Source of the DNA: Seiridium cupressi
Lineage: Eukaryota; Ascomycota; Sordariomycetes; Amphisphaeriales; Sporocadaceae
NCBI GenBank assembly: GCA_036674765.1
Contig: JARVKI010000017.1
Coordinates: 124,001-188,000 of the forward strand
DNA length: 64,000 bases
Direction of reading: 5' to 3'
Part shown: one piece after another, positions 23,690 to 34,209 of the stretch
Layout of the letters: each line of letters opens with the position of its first letter
Numbering within the stretch: the stretch's first letter is position 1
Position numbers and translations under genes: made by a program
Notes under the pieces: generated by a model
Seen by the model: only the letters and a program-made list of their open reading frames with translations
Databases searched by the model: none
What the model was told of the DNA's origin: nothing

Positions 23690-25296
23690 ATGTCCGGCTT
23701 CCGAAAGAAAAAAGCCTCCAGCGACACCGGATCTCATGTGATTCGGCCACTTGGTCTCATGTTAGTCCCATCTCATATATCCCGAGGGAGGTGCTGACAG
23801 AGTTTAGGGAAGGCTACGAATCGGTGCAGCACCTATTAGGATTGTACTACTCGTGCGTTGTGACATGCCGATATGTGACGCCTGGTCTCCAGATCACAAG
23901 CTCCAATGGCCCATCAATTGAAGACCTAGGAGTAAGGGCCTTGGCTCTCACCATTCTTGAGCATCCACTTTTGCAGGTCGGCCTGGCCGATGAGGACTCC
24001 AAAAAGCCGTCCTGGGTCCAGCTCAAGTCGCTTGATCTGCGAAAACAACTGGAGTGGCTGACGGCTGCGGAGGATGAAAACGATGATGGCACTCTACTAG
24101 GTGCGCTGCAGGCAAAGCATACCAACCCATTCCCAAACCAGAATGAACAGCCGACGTGGAGAGTCGTCGTAGTGAAGACTGGTAGCCTTGGTCATATGGA
24201 TGTCTTGTTCGCCTACAACCATGCCATGGGTGATGGGATGAGTGGGAAGATCTTTCACCAGACTTTACTCAAGAAGCTCAACCTCGTTTCATCCGGACAG
24301 CTAGTCGGTGAATTGCAGGACCATACTCTTGCTCTTCCTACCATAGCAAATATGACGCCACCGATGGAAGAGCTTCTCAAATTCCCAATGTCGCCGGGAT
24401 TCTTGGCAATAGAAGGCTGGAAAGGAATACGGCCATCGTTCGCGACCACAAAGTCTGCATCGGCAGCAAGCTGGGCGCCGGTGAATTATCTCCCTCGTGA
24501 GATAGGCGTGCGACTAGTTCGGGTCGAGGATGATGCTCTGCAAGTCATCCTCGAGAAATGTCGCCAAGAGAATACTACGCTCACAGGTCTGCTCCACACA
24601 CTTATATTTCTCTCATTCGCTGCGAGATTGCAGCCGGATCGAGCTCGAGCCTTTGAGGCTGGAACGCCGTTCAACATGCGCCGCTACTTGACTGCACCTT
24701 CGACCAGTCATCCTGGTTTGCAACCGGACACTACTATCGGGAATTTCGCGGCCTTCCATACGTACAGGTGCGGCACAAAGGCTACTGCCAAGATACGAGC
24801 TGAGCTTCAAGAGGCAAGGAACAACACCGAGAAAGTCGGTGTGCTTGAGCGCAGCCTGTGGTCCATCGCTCAGGACTTTAAGGTACAGCTCGCCGAGAAG
24901 CTAGCGGCCGGACCGAAGGACAACACATTAGGCTTACTTAAATTGGTTTCTAATTGGAAGAAGTATTTCAAGGACGAGTACAAGAAGCCACGGGTCATCT
25001 CCTGGGAAGTCAGCAATTTGGGGGCCTTTAGTGGTCAACCACGAAGCTCGGAGGCGTCAGCTTCCAATGGGGATGCTTGGACAATGGACAGAGCAATCTT
25101 CTCGCAAAGCGCTGCAGTGCTTGGCCCTGCATATCTCGTCAATCCTATATCGGTGGCTGGCAAGAATCTCATGTTAAGCTGTATCTGGCAGAAGGATGTC
25201 GTCGAGGAAGCCTTTGGTGTTGGTGTGACCGCCGACTTGCAAAGATGGTTGGACGATTTAGGTCGGGGTAGTCATCTCAGGACTGGCGAACTTTAA
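23690..25296 (+). CDS. Alcohol acetyltransferase-like (AATase, HxxxD superfamily) enzyme
   Basis: I place the start at ATG 23690, not at the longer-frame Met at 23632. Exon 1 (23690-23760) encodes MSGFRKKKASSDTGSHVIRP LGLM and joins via a 47 nt intron (gttagt donor, gctgac branch site, tttag acceptor) to 23808-25296, giving 519 residues. The join reads through into EGYESVQHLLGLYYS, the usual N-terminal region of this family. The catalytic HxxxDG motif is HAMGDG at about residue 162. Late in the protein, ISWEVSNLGAF resembles the family's conserved DFG-like region. Such enzymes move acyl groups from CoA to alcohols or amines. Its 3' end faces the monooxygenase gene with only 44 bp between stop codons. 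Confidence 0.8.
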
Positions 25297-25340
25297 TGAT
25301 AGATACTACTACATATTCAAAACATGATGTTACGTGCTCG

Positions 25341-27160
25341 CTAACTTTGCTTCTCCTTGAGCGGGAACACCTTGACCAGCTCATTCATGTGGATGATGGC
25401 CTCCCTAGCCCCCGGCCACGTCTTCCGCTTGCCGGTCTCAAAGAACCTGAACGCATGGGCTGTCTCGACACCATTGTTCATCAAATAGGACATCTTCGGA
25501 TCTTGGAACCAGAATTTCCACCCTTTCCATCCCCAGCCGAGGTTTTCCATGCCGGTCCCGGCGGCATCGTGGAGCCAGCCCTGGAATTGCCACTGTTTGA
25601 CCATAGATACATCAATCTTGTTATCCAAACGCCAGCGTGAAGCAACCCATTTTTGATGTGCGTCGACATCCTTCTCCATTTCGTCGCGAGATGGCACTGG
25701 ATGTACGCCGCGCCACACGTTGCTGACTGCGCACGACTGGACATCACAGAAGGAAAACCCGTTATTCTTGCCATACGCCGAATAACAGAGCATACATATC
25801 GAGTCTGCATATTTCGGTGGAAACATGTTCATCCACAACCTGACGATATCGTCCCCTTCATAGTTCTCCGGTCGGCTGGTCTCTAGGAAAGGAGCGACAG
25901 TGAAGTCGCCCGTGTAACCAGTAGCGCATATCACGGCGTCGACGTCATCGATGATCGTCCCGTCTTCGAACTCGATCGAACGAGGCCCGACGAATCTCTT
26001 CAGGCCCCAGAGGGATTCTAGCGAGCCATTGCGCAACGCGGGAATGATAACCTCCGACGAGGCTGGTAACGTCAAGAACGCGGACGGATAGGGTTTAAGC
26101 CGCCAGGCCGGATCCAATGTGCCCCAAATATGGCGCAAGAAGAAACCTAGGGCAATATCTGCAGTCCATTTTGCTGCGTTTGGGAAGTTCTTCTGCAGAA
26201 AATTGTTGATCTGCCGTTTGCGCCAGCTAACCACCAAATCTGCTGGGCTACCGTTTCGCCAACGGGGTACGATGACTATACCGCGTCGATGCGAGGCGTA
26301 GACTTTCGAAGCCACTGAGATGAGCTCCCCAATGACATCGCCTGCAGTGCTGCCAATGCCTACAACCACCACTTTCTTGTCCTTGTAGTCTTCTGCACTT
26401 TGGGGGCGGATGTGAGTTCATGGCAGATATCGCGAATCGGGCGAAACTTACAATTTATATTGCTGTGTATGTATGATGGGTCCTTCGAATTTCTCCTGAT
26501 CCTCAAACAACGGCATGTTTGCTTTTGTTTGGTACCCATGGGTAAAAGCAACCTTGTCGAACTCCTCAAATTGGGATTTGCCGTCTCTCTCGAGCTCTAA
26601 ACGCCAGTTTGTACCGTGCTTGCTTCGCATAACCTGTTTCAGGGAAGCTCCGAAGACAATATCCTTCAACAGATCGAAATGTTTCGCGTACGACTCTAGA
26701 TAGTCTTGAAACTCGGCTGAGCTAAGATGGTGTGGGTATTCTTCACATGTTTAGTGGCTGGCGGCGAAATTGAAAGCGTTTCGAAATAGGTTAGTACTTA
26801 CTATCAGGCATAGGAAAATCCGACATGCCGCAGGTGTATTTGCTAATGTTTGCGACGGTTGCTACGTGTTAGAAAAAGTCAGGCATGCTCTCGTCATTTT
26901 GGATGGCTTTCCCATCAGTGAGAAACCCACTCACAGCGCAAAGCAGAAGTCATCGATTTGTCGTCCGTATAGGCCCACAGACCCCCTACTTGTTTCCTCC
27001 TCTCAAAGCAAGTGACCTTGAAGCCATCTTCACGTAGAGTCTTGAGCATAGACAGACCCGTAGGACCTGGAGGGAGGTGAGCATACTCGCCATAATCACA
27101 AGGCTTTCAAGGCGGCGGCTTACCAGCGCCAATCACGGCGACAGTCGCTGGCGAGGTCAT
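25341..27160 (-). CDS. Flavin-containing monooxygenase (FMO/NMO-like)
   Basis: Minus strand. Exon 1 (27160-27124) MTSPATVAVIGAG joins exon 2 (from 27066) as GAGPTGLSMLKTL, the FAD-binding GxGxxG fold. Then GGLWAYTDDKSMTSALR is spliced to STVANISKYTCGMSDFPMP and on to KYPHHLSSAEFQDYLESYAKHF. FEGPIIHTQQYK fits the FMO fingerprint FxGxxxHxxxY/F. The NADPH-binding motif VVVVGIGSTAGDV follows the next intron, and ICATGYTGDF is the usual late ATG motif. The final exon is 343 codons from the next Met and runs to 25341. There are at least four introns. It should use NADPH and O2 to oxygenate a soft nucleophile or a ketone; the substrate is unknown. Its tail-to-tail arrangement with the acetyltransferase-like gene suggests, but does not prove, a shared pathway. 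Confidence 0.86.
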
Positions 27161-28230
27161 GATGCGCGGTGAGACTTTGCTGACACTTCTAGTACTGAAC
27201 CGTCTCACGAAATAGGAGAATGCATTGCCACGATAACAAAACACGAAAAACGCATGAATCTAGGTGTGATCCGTTGGTCCCGAGCCTCCGGATGGATATG
27301 TCAGATATTAGCGCCACTAGGGGGTCCCCTGGTGAGGATCGACAACAACCCAAATTCTGGGTTTGTCGTATGATCCCTTGCTCCGTTTCGTCAAGTTGAG
27401 TTGTCAGATCGCCCGTACTCAGTTTCTGGTTGCTATCACGCTGATATCTTTGCATCCAATAGAGCTCAGTCCTGATTCCGCCGCAACCATCCTCCATTGC
27501 ATGCATCCTCATACAATTAACCTAGGATTATCAACCTAGACTGTGTTTGTGTCTAATGCTAGATCGAGTAACGCGTCAGTATGTGTCTCAAGGACGAATG
27601 AGCTCCAGGGGTTTCAATAAGCATATTGAAATAACATTTGTGATTCATTTGATGGAAAACTTGTAATAGTCAGGCATGTTGACTCATTCACAAATGTTGT
27701 TGGAATTTCAGGTCGCCTACATTTAGGTATGTTGGTATGTCGCGTCTATTTCACATGGTTAAGGCGCCGTAAGCCCCAGGAGCCACTAACAGTCGCCGAA
27801 AGGCCCACAGCCTTATGCGGTAGACCGTTCCTGTATTTGATTGTTTTGCCTACATTACCGTTCCCATCACGGAAAAGCCGTGGAAATACAGTCTAAACAC
27901 CGGGATTCATCACCTAGATTCCTCATCTTGACGCCTTGATACTTGACTGTATTTGAATGGTGTAACATGATTTGCACTCTCAGATGTAGCCCCGTCACAT
28001 TGCCCCGCGTTGGACACCGCAGGCAACTACTGTTCCAGCCACCTAGTTCGTGGCATTGGACTACAATGTACTCTCCTTCTTTGAAGTTTACCTAGACATC
28101 ATAACCGTCACAGCCTTCGTTGCGAGGACCTTCTCCAGTCTTTGATGCAAAATAACTTGAACTTTCTCAGAGGCATACAAAAACAACAATAAAAATCTGT
28201 CATTGATTCTCAAGAACTTGCACACACAGA
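27161..28230. other. Spacer, nothing recognised
   Basis: About 1.07 kb upstream of the monooxygenase gene and before the GFA relic. The small frames have no features of interest. Confidence 0.5.
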
Positions 28231-29290
28231 ATGACATCGTCAGCAACAGACGACACCTTCGAGTTGCGCGCACGCTGTCATTGCAGCTATTCCTCATACT
28301 CCGTTAGCATACCCAAAAGCTCCTTGCCGCTGAAGTCGGCAATGCGCAGCTGTACTTCATGTCGCCGAGTCACAGGGCAGCTTTATGCCACCTTTGCTGC
28401 AGTCACGGACTTACCGGTTCCCGACGTGTCCCATTTAACATAACATGCATCATCGGCTAAGCAGAAACGTATACTCTGCTCGCGTTGCGGCTGTAGTGTG
28501 TTGAACGATGAGTCCGATGGGTGGAGATTCACTGGAGGAGCTCTCGAGAGTTCGGGTCAAGGGGACTACTGGATCGACAAGCTTTGTTCATCAATTATAC
28601 AGCTGATGGTGGCGGCAACATATGGCTTCCCAAGCTAGATGGCGCTGGAAGTGAGATCAAGCGTCACAGTGGCCACCGAGACAGCGAAGTTGTGGACGTG
28701 GAAGCCATTCACCATGAATTTGATGCCAGAAGGGCCACTAGACGCACATCTACTCAACTTCGCAATGACTAGAAGTTACACGCGACCTGCCATTGCGGTG
28801 CTTCCCAATGTTACTTGACACGGCCGTCTCCCGAATTTCCCAAGCTATCCGCCAAACGCGGCATATAGTGGCTCGCAAGTGATGGACAGCGCTACAAGGC
28901 CTTACTGGATGCATGCAACTCATGCCGCAAAGTGACAGATTTCGAAGTCATATCAAGGGGTTATGTGCCAGCATCCAACCTATTTACACCTGATGGCTTG
29001 CCTCTGGATCCCTCAAATAACCCAGCGTTGAAGAACTACGATAGCTCGCCTGGGATTCATCGCGACTTTTGTGGGACCTGTGGTTCACTGGTCTTTTCCA
29101 GAAAGGACGCGCGAGACGTCCAAATATGGCACATCACCGTTGGTACAGAGTGATGGCGCCGAGGCCGAGGCCTGGCTAGAATGGAATGGCTTTGAGTATG
29201 CAGGATTTGCATCGGATCCCAACTTCGCGTCAAGCGCTGAAAAGGCAATTGAAAGTCACAAGGCGTCGACGGAAGGGGGTTTGTGAATGA
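28231..29290 (+). pseudogene. Broken gene with two GFA (formaldehyde-activating enzyme-like, zinc) domains
   Basis: The first domain starts with a good ATG (28231): LRARCHCSYSSYSVSI then SCTSCRRVTGQLYATFAAV, followed by TAA at 28441-28443. The same frame carries on with SSAKQKRILCSRCGCSVLND, the third Cys pair of the fold. A frame change follows, giving YTADGGGNIWLPK, the usual end of the domain. The second domain starts KLHATCHCGASQCYLTRPSP, has TAG at 28866-28868, then CNSCRKVTDFEVISRGYVP and CGTCGSLVFSRKDARD, and stops at 29151. The tail EAEAWLEWNGFEYAGF lies in another frame. Fungal two-domain GFA proteins of this layout are common and bind zinc through these Cys. At least two stops and two frame changes make an intact product unlikely. 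Confidence 0.78.
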
Positions 29291-29623
29291 TAATATCCAA
29301 GACATCGGTTGAATGATGCGGATATTCCACCACGTGGTGGTTGTGATTCAGGCAATGAAATCGTTTTGTTTCAATCCTTAACTTCGCAGGGACGATCGGG
29401 CTTTGTCGCTGCTAAATGGAAGCAGCCCGGAAGCGGTTGTGATTGTGTTCCGTCGAACAAGGTCTTGTCTGCATGAGTCTGCAAGGAACAACCAGTAACA
29501 AAGCAAACCACTGCTTCAGTAAGTATCGGTTGATAGACATACGCAACTTTAACAGTAGTATAAATCGATGGTTTATTTACTGGTGGCGTTGGGTAGTACA
29601 AATGTCGACATCTCGAATGCAAG
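29291..29623. other. Short spacer
   Basis: About 330 bp after the GFA relic. It probably holds the promoter of the next plus-strand gene. No site stands out. Confidence 0.45.
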
Positions 29624-30505
29624 ATGCCAACGCCAATCAAAATTACGTCAACTCCTAAACTTGGGAAGACGAAAACATTGACGGTGGACGATATAAATCA
29701 TTATATAGACCCTTACGGCAAGGTTGATGTGGTATCTAACGACGATGAGATTGTCCTCTCACCAATCTCTCAGTGGGACCTCTCACAGAAGCGCACGTGG
29801 CCGCCGCCGCCCTACCAAGCATATTGCGAAAAACACTTCCTCCAGGAATGTCTCGTATACTACTCGCTCGAAACGAAAAAGCTAAAGCAGGAAGAATTGC
29901 GCATCGATGAATGGGCTGCTGGACTAAAGAAAAGTACAGAGAAAGGAAATACCACACCGACCCGGGTCCAACCACGGCGAGGCGTAAAAGAGACCGCAGT
30001 GGCAAAAGTAGCACCTGCACAGATGGAGCCGAAAGAACTGCGAAAAGCTAGATCGAAGCTCGAAACGCTGAGGAGGGAAAAGGAACTACAGCTGCCGTGG
30101 TCGTTCTTCTCTGCACGAGTGCGCGCTGAGATCGCACAAGTGAGCAGTTCTCTATATGCGCACCGCCAGAATAAGTTAGGCTTATCGAAAAGCAGGAAGA
30201 TAAGGGCCGGTGTGATAGATCAACTCGACGAGCCGAAGAAATCTTTTAGGCATGAAAGATGTCCTTTCGAGAGGGGCGTAGGTGTAGACTGTCGATACTG
30301 CCAGCACCGACCCACGGATCTGGACGGAAAAGAGACAGAGGCTACGAGAATTGCACCAGTCGCACCCATGCATATAATAGATGCAGAGGATGTTGATAAA
30401 GAACAGGTGGCAGGGTTTGGAGGGCTGAAATTTGCTGTGGATATATGCGGTGACGAAGTCAAGATCATTTTGCTCGACATGCCAGTCCATGAACTGGAGG
30501 AATGA
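29624..30505 (+). CDS. Unknown protein with a Cys/His motif
   Basis: A single open frame of 293 codons. The first 100 residues contain VDDINHYIDPYGKVDVVSN and SQWDLSQKRTWPPPPYQAYCEKHF. A charged, Lys/Arg/Glu-rich middle (about 100-200) probably forms helices. The pattern C213-x9-C223-x2-C226-x-H228 (CPFERGVGVDCRYCQH) could bind a metal, but it does not match a standard zinc finger that I know. The last part is acidic and hydrophobic (FAVDICGDEVKIILLDMPV). I do not recognise the family. The lack of a long frame on the other strand and the even charge pattern suggest it is real. It is transcribed towards the GNAT relic. Confidence 0.55.
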   Translation: MPTPIKITSTPKLGKTKTLTVDDINHYIDPYGKVDVVSNDDEIVLSPISQWDLSQKRTWPPPPYQAYCEKHFLQECLVYYSLETKKLKQEELRIDEWAAGLKKSTEKGNTTPTRVQPRRGVKETAVAKVAPAQMEPKELRKARSKLETLRREKELQLPWSFFSARVRAEIAQVSSSLYAHRQNKLGLSKSRKIRAGVIDQLDEPKKSFRHERCPFERGVGVDCRYCQHRPTDLDGKETEATRIAPVAPMHIIDAEDVDKEQVAGFGGLKFAVDICGDEVKIILLDMPVHELEE

Positions 30506-30738
30506 GGAAAAGAGCCCGGACGCAAAGTTCTGGACAAAGGAGCTATTGCAGTCCACACTCCCGGCATCAGTATTACTTCAGGAGACGGGAAGCTGTGGAG
30601 TGATCCAAATCCCAACGATGATAAAATAAAACCCGACGCAAGAGCAAACCAAAATCGAAGGCCAAGAAATGCAAACTCGATATGATGTATCGACAGGAAC
30701 TACATTAGTATCTCTGAACGCATGTTCAGACATTGGCC

Positions 30739-31330
30739 TCATTCGACAGGTCTACGGCTGCGTTCTCTCAGGAACTTGACGGAGAATGTTATGCTCCCCC
30801 GTCGCCCATCCGCAAACTCAGCATAGTCGGGGCATGTGCCCCATTCCGTCCAGCCAGTCCATCTATAAAAGTCCAGTGCGGCGGCCTCGGTGACAGTGTC
30901 GAGGTTCAGCATGGCCCTCTGCAAGTCATCGCGGGCAAATTTCTCGACGAACTTTATCATGGCTGTGGCTATTCCTCTTCGCCGGGCTGAGGGATGGACC
31001 AAGAGCTTCGCGATCTCGGCACGGTGTTGATGTGTTGCCTTGGGAATGATATGGATCTGCGATGTGGCGAGGACATCTTTAGATGCCTCGGACTTTGTCA
31101 GGACGAAGAGGTAGAGCGTAGCGGGGGATTGGTCAACCTTTGTGAAAACATCTAGCCAGTATTTATCTGCATCCTGATCCGATAGGGGCGCGTGGAAACC
31201 TATCGAGGAGCTGGTTGGCTCTTAAGTTCACACAAACTTGTAGAAGCTCCCGGAGTGATACGTGATACTCGGAAAATTGTCCAGAAGTGTTGATTTGCCC
31301 CAATGTGATAATCTTGCCGTACAGGCGGAG
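30739..31330 (-). pseudogene. GNAT-family N-acetyltransferase, frameshifted
   Basis: On the minus strand, HAPLSDQDADKYWLDVF, TLYLFVLTKSEASKDVLATSQ, EIAKLLVHPSARRRGIATAM and LDTVTEAAALDFYRWTGWTEWG form the C-terminal two thirds of a GNAT fold. The acetyl-CoA loop RRRGIA and the usual FYxxxGW are both present. The frame ends at 30739. Upstream, EYHVSLRELLQVCVN, the expected preceding segment, lies in a different frame, and the good frame has a stop in between near 31224. No intron of normal size explains the shift. I see no convincing start codon for the 5' part. It could be a pseudogene or a single-base sequence error. Confidence 0.6.
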
Positions 31331-33200
31331 CTGGTGATGCACCAGCGAAATCTCGGTGCCCGTTCATATCATTGGCCATGTTTTCTTCATTGAGATATCA
31401 CCGAGATATCGGAAACAGTATTTCGGCAACGAAGGGCCATATATCTGGAAGCGTGATTTGAGACGCATATTCCGCTGCGGCTGTAATATCATGCTGCGCT
31501 AGAGGCTCTGACTCAACAAGCTCCGAGATCACTGATAACGGTCAAGCCCAGATATGCTTTGTCGTACACTTGACTAAAGAGTAGAGGCATAACCCGCGCA
31601 TTGGGCTTACGATGCCAATTATCGCGAATGGATTATCCAGACTTGACAGAAATAATCACTATGATTGATCTCACCATCACGATTTATAGGAACTACGAAC
31701 TTGGAACTCAACTACAAGCTAGGTAGCACATGGGGACACATGCGGGGAGTAGGTAGCTTACGGTTGAAGCTGAGGCCGATTGTTTGTGTATACTAGTGTA
31801 GCGGCTCATAGTTTGGTGCGGGAGTCACCTGCAGTCACCGGTCACTTGGGTAGCAAAAGCATCCTAAGCATGAATTAGATTCTTGTGAACAATGCCATTT
31901 CGCAGTAAAATAATAGCGACATTACTATGACAAAGACGAATCAGAGGTTGTGGTTTTGTGTACGAAGCTCACGACGTAGCTGGCAGCAGAGGTTCGAAAT
32001 CTACGAACGCTCGACCCTCTTGCTTGGGCCCTCGCTTAGAGCCGGAGCAGCGAAAATCGGCTTCACGCTCTGATGCCTGAGGAATCGGCCGATTCACCAA
32101 CAGCGGGTCTGGGTGTTTCAACGTCCAAACGGCAGACGGCAGACGGCAGATAAGCATTACGCACGCGCAAGTAAGTTATGGCCATCAGACGGAAATCGCA
32201 TTCCTCGGAATTTGGCCACAGTCATCGGCACCAACTTCCCTATGGTGCCAGGATCTCTGCCATCATTGATTGGCAGACCTATGCATTCGAGAAACAGAAA
32301 CTCACTCGACTTCCCAGGTCGTACGAAGTGGTGTGGCGAATGTATGCAAGTACGGGGGTCGCGAATCTCTACGGTCGAATGAGATCTTGCTCCCTCTGCA
32401 ACGTGACGCTTCTGTATCTGGCCTAGAACTCGAAGAGAAACTGCCGAACCTGCGGATTTGGGAACACTGGGTCCTTGATAGTCAACGTTTATTCAACGGC
32501 AATATATGTAACAGGGTAAATGCCCAGGCAGCCCTGCAACGCCCGAAGCCCAGATCAGGTGGGACAAGCGTACGGCCTAGGGGTTGTAGCTGACTTGCAC
32601 ATTAGAATGTCACATAGGGCGGGCGTAAGAAGGCATCTCAACTCAAGCCTGTACAACACGCAGAGTTGGGTGTCAGTGGACAGATCCTTCCTCGCTGCTC
32701 GGTATGATCTGTGCAACTTCACCAAGGCTAAGTAAGTCATGTGGCGTCACAACCAAAGATAGGACGAAGGTAGGCTAGTCAAGATCGACTGGCTGAGGTT
32801 TACGCATAATATGCGCAAGGCGGGCAATGATTGACAAGGGACATGGTGTCCCAAAGCCACAAATCTTCGACATGTCCTTTCCTTGAGGATTTGGATAGCA
32901 TCATATGTATGATGGTAACTGTTGATTTCTTTATGGCCATCTGCAATGCCGAGAGATAGGCATTGGCAGTGGCATTCCTCACAAGACAAAGCGCCAGTCG
33001 CGCGAAGACACTAGATTTCATTAGTGGCTGCCAAACATCCCTAGTTGCTGGCTGTAGGAAGAGTCTTTGTTACCTAGGTAGCTCTGGAATGTTGGATTGG
33101 AAGGCGCATGACATGTGCATACGTAAGTGGGTTTCAACACGAACGGGGCGATTTCACGCAGAAAAAGCGCATCCACGCACAAACCGCGCAGGCCCACGAA
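31331..33200. other. Long spacer, no gene recognised
   Basis: About 1.9 kb. A threefold GGCAGAC tandem lies near 32130-32151. The forward and reverse frames of 60-107 codons around 32110-33020 overlap each other and match nothing. Confidence 0.5.
32130..32151 (+). repeat. Three tandem copies of a 7-mer
   Basis: GGCAGAC occurs three times in a row in non-coding DNA. Too short to carry meaning by itself. Confidence 0.7.
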
Positions 33201-33411
33201 GCATTCTGATTGGCTGCGGATGCACTGTGGAGGCTAATCGACCAGCAGCGCATTAGGGTCCCATCGGGTATATAAGGGTCTCTTTTGGACCCTTCAACTT
33301 CAGGCATTTCCCTCATTCCACATCAAACCAATTTACGATCCAGTCAAGATCACAAATCATCACAAATCATCAACTCAAACCAAAACCCCTTACCTCAACA
33401 AATCATTCAAG
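33201..33411 (+). promoter_or_regulatory. Core promoter and leader of the metallothionein gene
   Basis: A strong TATA box, TATATAAG, at 33269-33276 lies about 136 bp before the ATG at 33412. An ATTGG (inverted CCAAT) at 33208-33212 lies about 60 bp further upstream. The leader is A/C-rich with a repeated cacaaatcat (about 33351-33370), typical of highly expressed fungal genes. I could not find a confident metal-response element. Confidence 0.62.
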
Positions 33412-33629
33412 ATGAAGGGTGAATGCGGATGCTCTGGCACCTCTAGCTGTAAGTTCCCTCCATACGTCAACCTTGACCTGCCCTTACCCCGCTACCCCGC
33501 CTTCGCGGCTGTCGGCGGCCTGCGGTCTCACCCGTTCATCTGCCATACACATTTGCAATGCACGATTACTGACTTGGTCCTATAGGCAACTGCGGCTCCA
33601 ACTGCTCCTGCTCCTCCTGCGGCAAATAA
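33412..33629 (+). CDS. Metallothionein, 26 residues, two exons
   Basis: Exon 1 33412-33448 and exon 2 33586-33629 are separated by a 137 nt intron (gtaagt donor, cctatag acceptor), which splits the Cys13 codon. The product begins MKGECGCSGTSS and ends SCSSCGK. The seven Cys fall at 5, 7, 13, 15, 19, 21 and 24, giving C-x-C-x5-C-x-C-x3-C-x-C-x2-C. That is exactly the spacing of the short copper metallothionein of Neurospora crassa, and the product has no aromatic residues. It should bind Cu(I) through thiolates in the cytosol and buffer or detoxify metal. It is far too short for ordinary ORF screens and was found by its Cys spacing and intron. A TATA box and a CCAAT motif lie upstream. Confidence 0.93.
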
Positions 33630-34209
33630 GCTGCCTCACAATCCATTATGAAGTCGTCTTGACTTCACCCCATCACATCATCTCACTGTCGCGAATCGTC
33701 CGACTAGTCCATGGAAACGCATGTGCTAGGCTTGGGTTTTGGGAGGCTGAAGGCGGTGTTGACCGGGGACTAGGTGGAGGGAGGGTGTGCATTAGAAGAC
33801 AATAGTCACTCTTTGGAAGCATAAACAACCTGTGGCCGTCTGAATACGTTCTTGTCCATTGTGATTGCTGTGTATGTTGGCAACTTGCATGTATGGCTTG
33901 CGCCTTAAGAAATGGCCTGACTACGTACTACCACTGTATTCCCGTACTACAAGGTAAACACAGTATGGTTAGTCGTAGCAGCCTCGGAAAACTTCCAGCC
34001 TCACGAAACCTCGCCCCTCTCCTTTCAAGGAATCTCCCATTCTGGTTCCAAGTGTTATTCATAATTGGTGTCCAACAGTCGCAGTCGTCAACTGGAAGTT
34101 TGCGGTCTATAAGTTAAAAAGGAGAATTCGATATCAGCTGGCTCAGTCCGGAGCCATATATCCATCGGTGTTGCCAACTCTAACCATCCCTCGAAACAGA
34201 AAAGCCAAA
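33630..34209. other. Convergent 3' spacer
   Basis: About 580 bp between the metallothionein stop and the end of the NRPS-like gene. It should hold both 3' UTRs. Nothing else seen. Confidence 0.5.
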
